The notes under the pieces were generated by a model. That model had not been told where the DNA came from and did not search any database. It worked only from the letters and a program-made list of their open reading frames with translations. A stretch of 37,236 bases of DNA from Pirellulales bacterium (GTDB lineage: Bacteria; Planctomycetota; Planctomycetia; Pirellulales; JAICIG01). Positions within the stretch are counted from its first letter, which is position 1. Every line of letters starts with the position of its first letter. The position numbers were made by a program, and so were the translations under genes. The stretch covers positions 1 through 37,236 of the forward strand of contig DATLUO010000241.1 of the NCBI GenBank assembly GCA_035533075.1. The letters run 5' to 3'. Below, piece after piece: positions 7,367 to 16,180 of the stretch.

Positions 7367-7600
7367 GCCCGTAGCGTCCGACGCGTCTTGAACCCGCCGC
7401 GTTTTCTCGCAGCGAGCCCTCCCGTCTCTCCGCCGAGCGTGCAAATCGCGTACGGAAAAAAACCGTCCGTTTGCGCAACCGCTACCCCCCTCCCCACGCA
7501 AAAGAGTGCTGTACAGACCCAGCGATCCATGCCAAACTAGGTTATTGGGAGAGTCGATCGACGGACCCGATGGTAGAGCGTTTAAAACGAGAGACGGTAA

Positions 7601-8047
7601 ATGTGTAGCCAGACGATTGGTCGCCCGATGGAGATACTGTTGGTCGAAGATGGCCTGGTCGATGCTCGCGTGACGATCGCGGCGCTCCGCAAGGGCCTGA
7701 TTCAGCACCGCTTGACGCTGATCCGCGATGGCATCGAGGCGATGGAATTTCTTCGCCGAGAGGGTAAGTTTGCCAGGGCGCCCCGTCCTGACCTGATTTT
7801 GCTCGATCTCTGCCTGCCCAAGAAAGACGGCCGCGAGGTGCTGGCCGAGGTCAAGGCCGACGACTCGTTGCGATCCATTCCGGTCGTCGTGATGACCAAT
7901 TCGGACGACGAAGAAGACCGCCTGCAAAGCGAATTGCTCGGCATCGATTGCTTCATCACCAAGCCGGTCGACACCGACAAGTTCTTGACGGTCGTGCGAC
8001 AGCTCAGGCGGTATCTGCACGCCGACCTGATTCTGCCCTCGGTTTGA
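7601..8047 (+). CDS. Stand-alone response regulator receiver protein (Rcp1-like)
   Basis: A 148-aa single-domain CheY-like receiver with no output domain. Numbering from ATG 7601: acidic pocket E16-D17 in LLVEDG, phosphoacceptor D69 in LILLDLCLPKKDG, switch T99 in VVVMTNSDDEED, and conserved K121 in FITKPVD. The long loop before the phosphoacceptor strand, FLRREGKFARAPRPDLILLDL, is typical of the Rcp1 group, whose members pair with phytochrome-like or hybrid histidine kinases. The second ATG at 7628 (MEILLVEDG) is also possible; neither has a strong ribosome-binding site. No histidine kinase is encoded nearby, so the partner is unknown. It probably acts through protein-protein contact in the cytoplasm. 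Confidence 0.93.
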   Translation: MCSQTIGRPMEILLVEDGLVDARVTIAALRKGLIQHRLTLIRDGIEAMEFLRREGKFARAPRPDLILLDLCLPKKDGREVLAEVKADDSLRSIPVVVMTNSDDEEDRLQSELLGIDCFITKPVDTDKFLTVVRQLRRYLHADLILPSV

Positions 8048-8503
8048 CGCGGCCCGGAATTCTTGCGCAATCGGCGCGTGGCAATCCCGCCGCCGCGCGC
8101 GGGAGGAAAACCTTGCCGATTGCGAGGCGTGCGCCGCGCTAGCGCGTTCGACTCGCCCTTGGCCTCTGCGAAAAAAGTCCGCCGACGCGTCGCGGCCCGA
8201 TCGCCGAAAAGCCGAACTATCCTCCAGGCTTTTTCCCTCACGCGCGGTCCGTCCGCCGGACCCGGCGGGAATTGCCGAAGGAAACGGACAGGGAAAATCG
8301 GCTCAGTGGAACGTCCCAGCGCGATCTTCGGCCGCAACCCATTGAGCCACGGATGAAACACAGATGGATCACGGATGAAAAACAGAGTCGGAAAAACCGT
8401 GTCCGATCCGTGTTCGATCCGTGTTCGATCCGTGGCTCGCCCCCGCCAAAATCGCCGCTTGAATCTTCGCGAGACGCGGAGAAATAGAACGTTTGTAGGA
8501 CGG
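8048..8503. other. 456-base gene-free region with hairpins
   Basis: No convincing coding frame is seen between the response regulator and the PLD gene. It contains a GGTCCG/CGGACC hairpin at 8246-8262 and the large CACGGAT-type inverted repeat at 8344-8438. Confidence 0.5.
8344..8438. repeat. Imperfect inverted repeat built of CACGGAT / ATCCGTG words
   Basis: The ends GAGCCACGGAT (8344-8354) and ATCCGTGGCTC (8428-8438) are perfect 11-base inverted repeats. The left side holds further GGATCACGGATGAAA-type words. The right side is a tandem array of the 11-base unit CGATCCGTGTT starting at 8404, 8415 and 8426 (last partial). The whole can fold into one long hairpin. Confidence 0.65.
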
Positions 8504-9886
8504 ATGTGGTTCATGCCGCGTTGGTCTCTCGGGGCTTGGTCGTTTGGGGCGCTGGCAATCGTCGTCTCGCTGGCGCGAAGCGCGCCGGCCGACGCGTTTC
8601 GACTACTGGCGTCCGACCACGAGGCGGCCCAGGCCCGCGTCGACCTCATCGACCAGGCGACCGTCTCGATCGAGACGTCGTATTATTGGATCGGCAACGA
8701 CCGGATCGGGGCGATGTTCCTCTCGCGGCTCGAAGCGGCCGCCCGGCGCGGCGTGCGAGTGCGGTTGGTCGTCGACGCCGAACACAACGACGTGCCCCTG
8801 GAAGTCGAGGCCCTGCTGATTCGCTCGGGCGTCGAGATCAGGGAATATCACCCGGTCGGTCTGCGTCATCCGCTGTGGATCAACTACCGCATGCACGACA
8901 AGACGCTGGTCGTCGACGGCAAGCATCTGATCGTCGGCAGCCGCAATATTCGCGAACCGCATTTCGGCTTGGCCGAGATCAACTTCGTCGATCGCGACGC
9001 CTATCTGCGCGGCCCGACGGCCCGGCAGGTGCAAAGGTACTTCGAATGCCTGTGGACCTGCGCCGAAGTTGCGCCGCCCGATCTCGGTCGCCAGCCGCAC
9101 CGGCGACGCGAGCGCAGCTCGCTCGATTTGACCAAAGTCGGCGTCCGCCAGGTCACCGGCCCGCTCTCGCCGCAGGAGGCGGCCCGACTTTGGCTCGAGG
9201 CGGCTAGCGACGTTGCCGTCGGCTGCCAGCCGATTCTCGGCGAGACGGAAACCGATTGGTCGGCCGCCGGCACGCGCCAGACGGAGTGCCTGCGGTTCGT
9301 CTTCGATCCGTGCGGGCGCAAGGGACATCCGCGCGGCATCAGCCGGCAACTGATCGACCTCATCGACGGCGCCCGCTCGAGCATCCTGTTCGAAACGCCC
9401 TACTTCCTGATGTCGAGCCGCTTGAAACGCGCGCTGGCCGGCGCCATCGCCCGCGGCGTGCAAGTGCGGGTATTGACCAATTCGCTGGAAACGACCGATC
9501 ACCGCACGCTCACGGCCGGCTTTACCAACCAGAAACAATGCTTTCTGCTGCCGCGCGGCGTCGACGTCTGGGAGTTGGCCGGCGACGATCGTCACTTGCA
9601 CGCCAAGTCGGCCGTCTTCGACGGCTCGATCGCCTTCGTCGGTTCATACAATTTCGATCCTCGCGCGGAGTATCTCAACACCGAAACGGGCGTCATCATC
9701 AATGCCCCGGAGATCGCCGCCTGGGTCGAGTCCTCGATCCGCGACCACATGCGGGGCAGTTATCACATCGGCTCGGACGGCCGCGATCGGGCCGAGGGCA
9801 GGCGCTTTCCGGGCGCCTCGGCCGGCCAGATCTTGAACATGGAGCCGTTGCGATTCGTCGCCCCGCTGGTGCGGCGGTGTCTGTAG
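8504..9886 (+). CDS. Exported phospholipase D-fold (cardiolipin synthase-like) protein
   Basis: A 460-aa protein with two PLD-like domains. The first HKD motif is MHDKTLVVDG (H131, K133) followed by GSRNI; the second is HLHAKSAVFDG (H366, K368) followed by GSYNFDPR. Each fits HxKx4D, so the two halves can form one active site through a phospho-histidine intermediate. The N-terminus, about residues 8-30 with SAPADA, looks like a signal peptide, suggesting action in the periplasm or at the membrane. Start ATG 8504 has AGGA three bases upstream; ATG 8513 is nearly as good. The open frame back to 8375 crosses the repeat and is not protein-like. Likely reactions are phospholipid hydrolysis or phosphatidyl transfer; which one cannot be decided. 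There is no lipid gene next to it. Confidence 0.88.
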   Translation: MWFMPRWSLGAWSFGALAIVVSLARSAPADAFRLLASDHEAAQARVDLIDQATVSIETSYYWIGNDRIGAMFLSRLEAAARRGVRVRLVVDAEHNDVPLEVEALLIRSGVEIREYHPVGLRHPLWINYRMHDKTLVVDGKHLIVGSRNIREPHFGLAEINFVDRDAYLRGPTARQVQRYFECLWTCAEVAPPDLGRQPHRRRERSSLDLTKVGVRQVTGPLSPQEAARLWLEAASDVAVGCQPILGETETDWSAAGTRQTECLRFVFDPCGRKGHPRGISRQLIDLIDGARSSILFETPYFLMSSRLKRALAGAIARGVQVRVLTNSLETTDHRTLTAGFTNQKQCFLLPRGVDVWELAGDDRHLHAKSAVFDGSIAFVGSYNFDPRAEYLNTETGVIINAPEIAAWVESSIRDHMRGSYHIGSDGRDRAEGRRFPGASAGQILNMEPLRFVAPLVRRCL

Positions 9887-10112
9887 ACGCCGGGGATTAC
9901 CGCCTCGGTGGTCGTTCGGCCAATCCAAGGGAGATTGCTCGGCTTCTGCAGTCTTCTTTCCGCGCTGCGGTTTACCACATTCACGGCATCGGTCGTGCTT
10001 TTGACGACTTGCGTTTTTCCGCAAGCCCGACCGAAAGGCGCCGTGTTTTTGAGCAATCGCTGCGAATTTGCCGAGGCTTTCGACAAACGCTCGCCCGACC
10101 GGCTTGCGAGGC

Positions 10113-10241
10113 CTATTCGCCCGAAAGTACGTGCCGGAACAACGGCATCCAAAGCAGACTGCCAATCGCAATACCTGCGACGAGCCACAAAGCGACTTGA
10201 AAGAACACGTTCGGTTGACGTAAGTCCTGATCCTCATTCAT
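10113..10241 (-). CDS. Small single-span membrane protein, 42 aa (putative)
   Basis: ATG 10241 to TAG 10113. A polar start (MNEDQDLRQPN) precedes one strong hydrophobic helix (about residues 12-36, VFFQVALWLVAGIAIGSLLW), then a short RHVLSGE tail. The frame is open upstream to 10421, but that part is arginine-rich and not protein-like. The ribosome-binding site is weak (GGAG 13 bases upstream). Function unknown. The flanking stretches 9887-10112 and 10242-10508 contain no other gene I can support. Confidence 0.4.
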   Translation of the reverse strand: MNEDQDLRQPNVFFQVALWLVAGIAIGSLLWMPLFRHVLSGE

Positions 10242-10459
10242 CGCTGCCACGTTGCTCCATTTCTGAGTTACCGCCTGCTTTCGTTGTTGAATCCCCGGCG
10301 ACGGCCTGTGGCGCCGAACTGCGTCACTCCATCGGTCCATCGTCCATGCAATAGGTAGCAATTCGCGTGCCAAGCATCTGCCGACAGCAAGGGCGACCGA
10401 GCCGACGCGCCCGGTTGGCATAGCGGCTTACGTCAACACGATACCCGGGCCGATCAACA

Positions 10460-10479
10460 AACCGGGTTAGGAGCCGGTT
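10460..10479 (-). terminator. Hairpin after the DUF1552 gene
   Basis: AACCGG/CCGGTT (6 bp) around an 8-base loop, 29 bases past the stop codon, followed by a short T-rich run. Possible terminator of the two-gene operon. Confidence 0.35.
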
Positions 10480-10508
10480 AGGTTTCTGCGCGCTTTGCCG
10501 CGAAGAGC

Positions 10509-11855
10509 TTACACGCGCGAGAAGATCGAATCGCCGACGACGCCCGTGCTGTCGGAAAACGACTCTTGCTCGATGCCCAGCGAGTGCAGGATGCTGAGAA
10601 ACACGTTCGACATCCGCGTTTCGTCGCGGCGCCAGTAGACGCCGTGCTTGAGCCCCATATTCGCCCCGCCGGCGATCAGGGTGGGAAGATTCCTCGGGTT
10701 GTGCGTGGTGCTGGCGCCGCTGCCGAAGAGCACGATGCTGTTGTCCAGCACCGGGCCGCTCTTATCGCGGAACTCTTGCAGTCGCGCGAAGAAGTACGCC
10801 AGTTGCTCGCTCAGGAACAAGTCGTACTTGGCGAAATTCAACTGGCCGTCCTTGTCCTCGGCGTGCGACAGGCTGTGGTGCGTGCGGCTCAGGCCGAGCT
10901 TCAGCGGGAAAGTATCGCTGATGCCCATGCCGTCTTCGCGATTCAGCATGAACGCCACGCTGCGCGTGATGTCGGCGTCGAAGGCCAAGGCGATCAAATC
11001 GAACATGTTGCGGTAATACTCGCGCGGTTCGCCCTCGGGAGAGGCGTCGAGATTGAGGTGCGAGTAGTCCTGGGCTTTCAGCGGGATGTCGATCCATTTC
11101 TCCGAAGCGGTCAGCCGCGATTCGACTTCGTCGAGCGAGGTCAGGTACTGATCCATCTTCTCGCGGTCGGAGTTGCCCAGCCGCTTATCGAGCGAGCGAG
11201 CGCTTTCGAGCACGGCGTCGACCAGGCGGATGCGCCGCTGGAGTTGATCGCGCCGCGATTCGAGCGACGCCCGGTCGCCGCGAAACAGGCGATCGAACAC
11301 CCGGCGGGGACTGTTCTCGGCCGGGATCGGCTTGCCTTCCAGGCTGTACGAAATCGTGCCGGTGCGCGACAGAAAGCCTGTGCCGGCGTCGATCGACAAC
11401 ACCAGCGAAGGCTGGCGGCAGTATTGCTTGGTGTAGAGCGCGACGGCCTGGTCGAGCGCCACCGAGTTGTAAGCGCCCGGCTTGGGATTGTGCAGCGGGG
11501 CGCCGGTGAGCCACATGTCGGAGCAGACGTGCGGGTCGGCCTTGGGACCGCTCGGGTGGTACAGCCCGCCCAGGAAGCTCAATTGATTGCGAAACGGCGC
11601 CAGCGGTTCGGTCGATTTGCCGAACACGAACTGGCCGTTCTGCTCGGCCCTCGGGAACCAGCTCCAGTCGTCGATCGCGTGCTGCGGCCTCGGCAGCGAC
11701 ATGCCGTTGGCCGTGTAGAGGGCGCAGAATCGCCGGGGAATCTGCCCTGCAACCTCGTCGCCCATCGCGTCCAACACGGGCAGCGCCAACGAAACGCCGG
11801 CCAAGCCTTTGAGCACGGAACGACGATCGAGCTTCGCGGGTGCAGGCACAAGCAT
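10509..11855 (-). CDS. DUF1552 family Tat-exported protein
   Basis: A 448-aa protein of the DUF1552 family, common in planctomycetes and related bacteria; no biochemical role is established. The N-terminus [19 protein letters not shown] (twin arginines R11-R12) is a Tat signal, so the protein is probably exported folded. The C-terminal half has [20 protein letters not shown], typical of this family and of related DUF1501 sulfatase-like proteins. It lies 36 bases downstream of the di-haem DUF1592-group gene in the same direction, the usual pairing. For the ATG at 11855 the GAGG site is only one base away. The GTG two codons later (11849) has AGGA at 6-base spacing and may be the true start. 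Export together with a haem protein suggests a shared envelope process. Confidence 0.93.
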   Translation of the reverse strand: MLVPAPAKLDRRSVLKGLAGVSLALPVLDAMGDEVAGQIPRRFCALYTANGMSLPRPQHAIDDWSWFPRAEQNGQFVFGKSTEPLAPFRNQLSFLGGLYHPSGPKADPHVCSDMWLTGAPLHNPKPGAYNSVALDQAVALYTKQYCRQPSLVLSIDAGTGFLSRTGTISYSLEGKPIPAENSPRRVFDRLFRGDRASLESRRDQLQRRIRLVDAVLESARSLDKRLGNSDREKMDQYLTSLDEVESRLTASEKWIDIPLKAQDYSHLNLDASPEGEPREYYRNMFDLIALAFDADITRSVAFMLNREDGMGISDTFPLKLGLSRTHHSLSHAEDKDGQLNFAKYDLFLSEQLAYFFARLQEFRDKSGPVLDNSIVLFGSGASTTHNPRNLPTLIAGGANMGLKHGVYWRRDETRMSNVFLSILHSLGIEQESFSDSTGVVGDSIFSRV

Positions 11856-11891
11856 TCCTCGTTAATAAAGATATCGGCAGCGTGCAGACCG

Positions 11892-14800
11892 CTACTTCTC
11901 CAGGAACAACTCGCTTTGAACGACGAACCGGATGAGGTCTTGCAGGCGGTAACCGGCGGGCTTTGATTTTAGCCCCTCTTCCTTGAGGAATTCAAGTTCC
12001 TGGTAGCTCAGGCTGCGGCCCGCGGCGTAGCCGGCCAGGTGCTTGAGAAAGCTGAACGCCACCTGATCGAGCCGCTCTTCGGCCAGGTACTCGCGCAAGC
12101 CGCGGGCGTCGGCGATCTCCGTGCCGTCGGGCAGCGTCGATCGGGCGTCGACCGCTTGCCCGCTCTTGAACAGCCCGCCGGCGTCGAACTGCTCCAACGG
12201 CAGCCCCCAGGGGTCGATGCCTGAATGACACTTGGCGCAGCCTTCCTGATTACGATGCCGTTCGAGCTTCTGGCGGAGCGTGAGCTGCGCGCCGTCGTCC
12301 TGCGGCAGAACGGGCACGTTGGGCGGCGGATCGTCGGGCGGCTCGGCGATGATCTTCCGCGCCAGCCAGGCGCCGCGTTTGACGGGGTTCGCTTCCCGGC
12401 CGTCCGACAGTCCCGCGAGAATTCCGGCCTGGGCCAGCACGCCGCCCAGGTTCGCATGCTCGTGTTTGATCTCCACGAACTCGAAGCCGCGCTCGGTGCG
12501 ATCGGCCAGGCCGTAGTAGCTGGCGACGACCTCGTCGGCCACGATGAAGTCGGATTGCACGAGGTTTTTAAGCGGGAGATTGTGACGCACGAGATGCGCG
12601 AGAAACTCCACCGGCTCTTGCCGCAAGTGCGTCTTGGCGTGGCGGGTCAGCCTCGGATAACGCTGGCGATCGGTCTCGACGACGTCGAGCTTGTCGAGGT
12701 TCAGCCACTGCGAAGCGAACTCGCGGGCGAACTGGTCGAACCGCGGGTCCTGGATCATGCGTTCGGTCTCGGCGTCGAGCGAATCGTGCAACCGCCCGGC
12801 TGCGGCCAGCGACAGCAGCCGCTCGTCGGGCGTCGTGTTCCAGAGGAAATAAGAGAGTTTCGAGGCCAACTCGAACGGGTCGAGAGGCTCTGCCTCGGGG
12901 CTCTTGCTGTTTTCGATCAGGAACAGGAATTGCGGTGAAGTCAGCGCGACCAGCAGCGCGTCTTTGACGCTTTGCCGGAATTCGTTCGTCCGCGCGAACG
13001 AATCTTGCCACACGGCGAACAGCGCCGCTTGTTCCTGCTCTGAGACTGGCCGGCGGAAGGCCCGCGTGGCGAACGAACGCAGGATTTCGCCCGCGTAGAC
13101 GGCCGGCTCGGATTTGTGTTCCGAGTCAATAAAGATGTTGCCGTGCGTGGCCGGCGGCCAGGCGTCATAGAACGGCCCTTCGAAGTCCACGGAACGGACG
13201 AGCAACCGCGGCATGTCGCGGCCGTCGGTGTATTCGCTACGGACGCCGATTTCGCGGATGCCGGCCAGGTAGTTGACGTTGTCTTTCTCCACGTCGGGGC
13301 TGGGAAAGTTGGCGATGGCGCCTTCGAACACGTAGTCCTTCAGCTCCGAGGACGCCGCCGTTTGCGCATCGCCGACCGGCGCGAGCGTGCTGCCGCAATC
13401 GCGCCGCAAGCCGAGATGAACGCCGATTCGCGGCGAGCGGTTTTCGAAGATCGCGAAGCGTCGGGCCAGCTCGTGCGTTTCCTCCAAGGGCGTGAAGAGG
13501 ATGCGCAACGGCGCCGGCTTGCCGCCGTATTCAGCGGCCACAGCCAGCGGACCGGCCGGTAATCGGACGAGCAGAAACGCCGGTTGATGAAGCGTTCCGG
13601 AAAAGCGCCGCTGGCCCAGGCTGAGCGTCAGGACCTGCGGCTTCATGGAGGCACGGGCGCCCTCGCCCGTGACTGCCGCGCCGGGCGGGGGCGCCCGGCC
13701 CTCCATTGATTCGGCGCCGTTCGTCTTCAATTGCGCATCGACCTGATAGATGCCCGCCGATTCGATCGCGACCGTTTGCGGCTGCGTGAGATCTTCGACC
13801 GCGACAGCCCCGGGCGACGACGCATCGCTGCTGGCGGCGCCGGGATCGAGCAGCAGGCCGTCGTCATATTTGGCGGCCTTGATCGTCACGCGAAACCGGC
13901 CCAGATCGGGCAGCTCGCGGAGCGAGATTTTGAAGTTGGCCTTCGGCCCGTAAGTGCTGTCGACCTGAAACAACTCGTCGCTGGGAATCGCCGGCCGCAG
14001 CAACAGGCCCTCGGGAACCGTCTGATACGCCAGGCCTTTGGGATAGCCGTCCGAGCCGCGCATGCAGGCGAAGACTGCGTGATAAATGCTGTCGTACTCG
14101 CGCCAGCCGCGCACCGTGTCGTTGCCCTGATAGCCTTCGATGAAGCGGTACTTGCTTCGCATCACGAACGGCTGGTACGCGAACGGCTTCGTGGGTTGCA
14201 ACTGAGCGACTTTGAAGTCGTCGTTCTTGAGCAGATGGCTGAGGGCGCCGAGGATCAACTTGTCGGGACACGGCTCGGGGTTGATTTTCTCCCCCAGATC
14301 CATGCGGAAGTTTTGAATCTCGGGCGGCGAGGCCTCGTCGACGATCGAGCGATCAAGGGCCTTCTCCGCGATGCTGAAATAAGCTTCGACCAACAACGGC
14401 GAGAGCAACATCGTCCGGCCGTTATTCAAGAACCCTTCTTTGGAGACCGCGTCGGGCGGCAGCACTTCGGTCAAATCGTCTTCGATTGCCAAAAGATCTC
14501 GCAGCGTGTTGCGATATTGCGAGACGGTTAGCCGCCGCACGGAACCGTTCTTGGCCTGCTTGCGCGAGCGGACCATGACCAGCGCGTCGTCGATCCAGCC
14601 CGCGAGCAGTTGCCGCTCGTCGGCGGTCGGCTGGGGTTCGTCCTCGGGCGGCATCGTTTCGTCGGTCAGTTGCTCGCGAATCGCTTTCCAAAGGAACGCT
14701 CGCCGGCCTTCCAGCGAGCCGTCCAGGTGATCGACGCGAATGCCCGACTTCATCTTGTCGAGGTTGTGGCAGCGCAGGCAGTGTTTTTGGATCAGCGGCT

Positions 14801-14981
14801 GGATTTGCGTTTGAAACCGCTGCTGGATGGCGGCGACCTGGCCGGCGGCAGCTTCTTCGGCCGCGGGTGCGTTTTGGGCCAGCGTGTTTGCGATCTGAAA
14901 GATAAAGAGCAGGTTCGCCGTCGCCAGCACGGCAAAAGCGAAACGGAACTTCGACGTTGAATGCGAATGTGCGTGGGCCAT
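11892..14981 (-). CDS. DUF1587/1595/1592/1588/1585 multidomain exported di-haem cytochrome-like protein
   Basis: A 1029-aa protein from ATG 14981. A longer frame reaches 15134, but the putative -10 at 15040-15045 and the signal sequence right after MAHAHSHS favour the shorter start. The signal core is about 13-34, with cleavage near NTLAQ. Domains in order: N-terminal cytochrome-like region with haem motif CLRCH (C68, C71, H72); DUF1587 about 150-215 ([16 protein letters not shown]); a beta-rich insert about 300-560; DUF1595 about 630-690 ([15 protein letters not shown]); DUF1592 about 700-828 ([19 protein letters not shown]); DUF1588 about 855-945 with a second haem motif CAKCH (C915, C918, H919) and [13 protein letters not shown]; and DUF1585 to the end. 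The two motifs imply covalent c-type haems and a periplasmic redox role, but no substrate is known. Residues 426-446 are encoded by a repeat element. First gene of an operon with DUF1552. Confidence 0.94.
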   Translation of the reverse strand: MAHAHSHSTSKFRFAFAVLATANLLFIFQIANTLAQNAPAAEEAAAGQVAAIQQRFQTQIQPLIQKHCLRCHNLDKMKSGIRVDHLDGSLEGRRAFLWKAIREQLTDETMPPEDEPQPTADERQLLAGWIDDALVMVRSRKQAKNGSVRRLTVSQYRNTLRDLLAIEDDLTEVLPPDAVSKEGFLNNGRTMLLSPLLVEAYFSIAEKALDRSIVDEASPPEIQNFRMDLGEKINPEPCPDKLILGALSHLLKNDDFKVAQLQPTKPFAYQPFVMRSKYRFIEGYQGNDTVRGWREYDSIYHAVFACMRGSDGYPKGLAYQTVPEGLLLRPAIPSDELFQVDSTYGPKANFKISLRELPDLGRFRVTIKAAKYDDGLLLDPGAASSDASSPGAVAVEDLTQPQTVAIESAGIYQVDAQLKTNGAESMEGRAPPPGAAVTGEGARASMKPQVLTLSLGQRRFSGTLHQPAFLLVRLPAGPLAVAAEYGGKPAPLRILFTPLEETHELARRFAIFENRSPRIGVHLGLRRDCGSTLAPVGDAQTAASSELKDYVFEGAIANFPSPDVEKDNVNYLAGIREIGVRSEYTDGRDMPRLLVRSVDFEGPFYDAWPPATHGNIFIDSEHKSEPAVYAGEILRSFATRAFRRPVSEQEQAALFAVWQDSFARTNEFRQSVKDALLVALTSPQFLFLIENSKSPEAEPLDPFELASKLSYFLWNTTPDERLLSLAAAGRLHDSLDAETERMIQDPRFDQFAREFASQWLNLDKLDVVETDRQRYPRLTRHAKTHLRQEPVEFLAHLVRHNLPLKNLVQSDFIVADEVVASYYGLADRTERGFEFVEIKHEHANLGGVLAQAGILAGLSDGREANPVKRGAWLARKIIAEPPDDPPPNVPVLPQDDGAQLTLRQKLERHRNQEGCAKCHSGIDPWGLPLEQFDAGGLFKSGQAVDARSTLPDGTEIADARGLREYLAEERLDQVAFSFLKHLAGYAAGRSLSYQELEFLKEEGLKSKPAGYRLQDLIRFVVQSELFLEK
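13645..13706. repeat. 62-base three-way-junction repeat inside the DUF1592-group gene
   Basis: Terminal inverted repeats ATGGAGG/CCTCCAT enclose two GC hairpins: CCGGGCG/CGCCCGG (7 bp, 4-base loop) and CACGGGCG/CGCCCGTG (8 bp, 4-base loop). It is translated in frame as a Gly/Ala/Pro-rich stretch ([20 protein letters not shown]) between otherwise ordinary beta-rich sequence. It looks like an extragenic-type repeat that has entered a coding region. Confidence 0.7.
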
Positions 14982-15039
14982 GTTCTCTGCGATTTTTAGT
15001 TCGTCGGCCGTAAAAGGCGGGCTTTGCTCAGGGGGGTCC

Positions 15040-15045
15040 ATTGTA
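15040..15045 (-). promoter_or_regulatory. Possible -10 element of the DUF1592-DUF1552 operon
   Basis: TACAAT on the minus strand, 59 bases before the chosen start codon; the -35 is poor. It overlaps the start of the hydrolase remnant. Confidence 0.35.
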
Positions 15046-15300
15046 CGACAAAAACGCCCCGTCGAGTAATCTCTGCGCCGTTGCAAAATCCAGTTGCTGC
15101 TCGTCGGCGAAGACGATTTCGCTTGCTCCGTCATGCGTGCGGACGCCGAATGTTATCGCGTCGAAGGCCGCACGGTCGAATTCGTTTCCATTCCCGGCTG
15201 GGGCCACCAATGGTCGCCGGCGCACAACTCGCGAATTTGGAGTTTTCTTTCGCAACATTCGCTGGTCGGCGATCGATCCCGATTGCTCGACGCGAACTGA
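15041..15300 (+). pseudogene. C-terminal remnant of an alpha/beta-hydrolase-like gene, frameshifted
   Basis: From 15070 to TGA at 15298-15300 the plus strand reads [19 protein letters not shown], then EGRTVEFVSIPGWGHQWSPA, then SRIWSFLSQH. This is the usual end of an alpha/beta hydrolase: the Asp-loop (VGEDDF), the catalytic His (PGWGHQW) and a final helix. There is no start codon with a ribosome-binding site and a TAA stands at 15067-15069. In the neighbouring frame, 15041-15070 reads [10 protein letters not shown] and joins smoothly if one -1 shift is allowed at about 15070. The catalytic Ser region is missing, so it cannot work as an enzyme. The DUF1592 promoter now occupies its 5' end. 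A chance open frame is the alternative. Confidence 0.45.
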
Positions 15301-15308
15301 ATTCCGGG

Positions 15309-15899
15309 TTACGCGCCGGACGTTTCCGGCCAGGCGCGCAGTGCGAACTCGGCGACTTCGCTCAGTTGAGCGCGGGTGGCGCCGCCGGCGGCCTGCACCG
15401 AAAGGCCCCAGATCACGGTAATGATGTAGCGAGCCAGGATCGCGGCATCGGCGCTTGCCGGCAGGTCGGCCTCGGCGATCGCGTGCCCGAAGCGGCGGCG
15501 GACCGCGGCCTCGGCCGCAGCCCGAGTCAGGCTGAGTTGCCGCCGAATCGACTCGGCGCCGGGTCCCGAGACCAGCGCCCCCTGTACGAGCAAACAGCCG
15601 TCGGGGTGGCGCGGGTTCATGGCCATGTCGATCGCGCCGCGGAACAGCGCTTCGGCAGCGCGGCGTGCGGTCGGTTCTTGCAGGGCTCGCGGCAGGTAGG
15701 AAGCCGGCTTTTCGAGATAGCGATCGAGGGCTTTGTGGAACAGGGCTTCCTTATTGCCGAAAGCGGCGTACAGACTGGGCATATTCACGCCCATCGCCCC
15801 GGCCAGCGACGCGCCTTCGTAGCCATGCCGCCAGAAGATCAACAGCGCCGCATCGAGTGCCGCATCGAGGTCGAATTTTCTCGGCCGCCCTCGGGGCAT
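15309..15899 (-). CDS. TetR/AcrR family transcriptional regulator
   Basis: A 196-aa regulator. Start ATG 15899 has AGGAAG six bases upstream. The N-terminal TetR helix-turn-helix (about 8-54) runs FDLDAALDAALLIFWRHGYEGA, then LAGAMGVNMPSLYAAFGNKE, followed by the linker ALFHKALDRY. The C-terminal ligand domain is all-helical, with CLLVQGALVSGPGAESIRRQ in the core, as in TetR members that control oxidoreductase or efflux genes. Its stop is 8 bases from the end of the hydrolase remnant, tail-to-tail, so it may once have controlled that gene or may control the divergent DUF420-like gene. Ligand unknown. TetR proteins often repress themselves, but I see no clear operator palindrome around its -10. 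Confidence 0.92.
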   Translation of the reverse strand: MPRGRPRKFDLDAALDAALLIFWRHGYEGASLAGAMGVNMPSLYAAFGNKEALFHKALDRYLEKPASYLPRALQEPTARRAAEALFRGAIDMAMNPRHPDGCLLVQGALVSGPGAESIRRQLSLTRAAAEAAVRRRFGHAIAEADLPASADAAILARYIITVIWGLSVQAAGGATRAQLSEVAEFALRAWPETSGA

Positions 15900-15942
15900 C
15901 CACCGCTTCCTCTCGCCCCGTCAATTATTTATCGAGTGCTAC

Positions 15943-15948
15943 ATTATA
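15943..15948 (-). promoter_or_regulatory. Likely -10 element of the TetR gene
   Basis: TATAAT on the minus strand, 44 bases before the start codon, in an AT-rich patch; no good -35. Confidence 0.45.
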
Positions 15949-15987
15949 CAGCTTGACAGGCGAACCGTGATGGCGACCGAAACCGAA

Positions 15988-16008
15988 AGCGGCGATTCGA
16001 ACGCCGCT
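15988..16008. repeat. Hairpin in the TetR/DUF420-like divergent spacer
   Basis: AGCGGCG and CGCCGCT (7 bp) around ATTCGAA, itself nearly palindromic. Could be a regulator site or an extragenic repeat. Confidence 0.4.
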
Positions 16009-16180
16009 GGATCCGCGCCCGACAAGCCGCATGGTTATCGAAAACGACCGTCAAACTCGCCTGCCAAGAAAATCGCTTTTTCGTTAGACTAGCCTACGGG
16101 CGGTTTGAAGCGCCGCAACCAAGCTGGCGGCTCGCACGGCTCGATCCCTGCTTCCCGTACTTTTGTAACCGTCGCCCTTT

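Noticed and set aside
7249-7530. A 93-codon minus-strand frame starting in the gap before the response regulator
   Set aside because: It overlaps the 124-aa gene antisense and has no ribosome-binding site or recognisable motif.
6965-8020. A 351-codon minus-strand frame
   Set aside because: It is antisense to the 124-aa gene and the response regulator, whose motifs are clear.
10566-11966. A 466-codon plus-strand frame
   Set aside because: Antisense to DUF1552, with repetitive Val/Arg/Ala composition typical of shadow frames.
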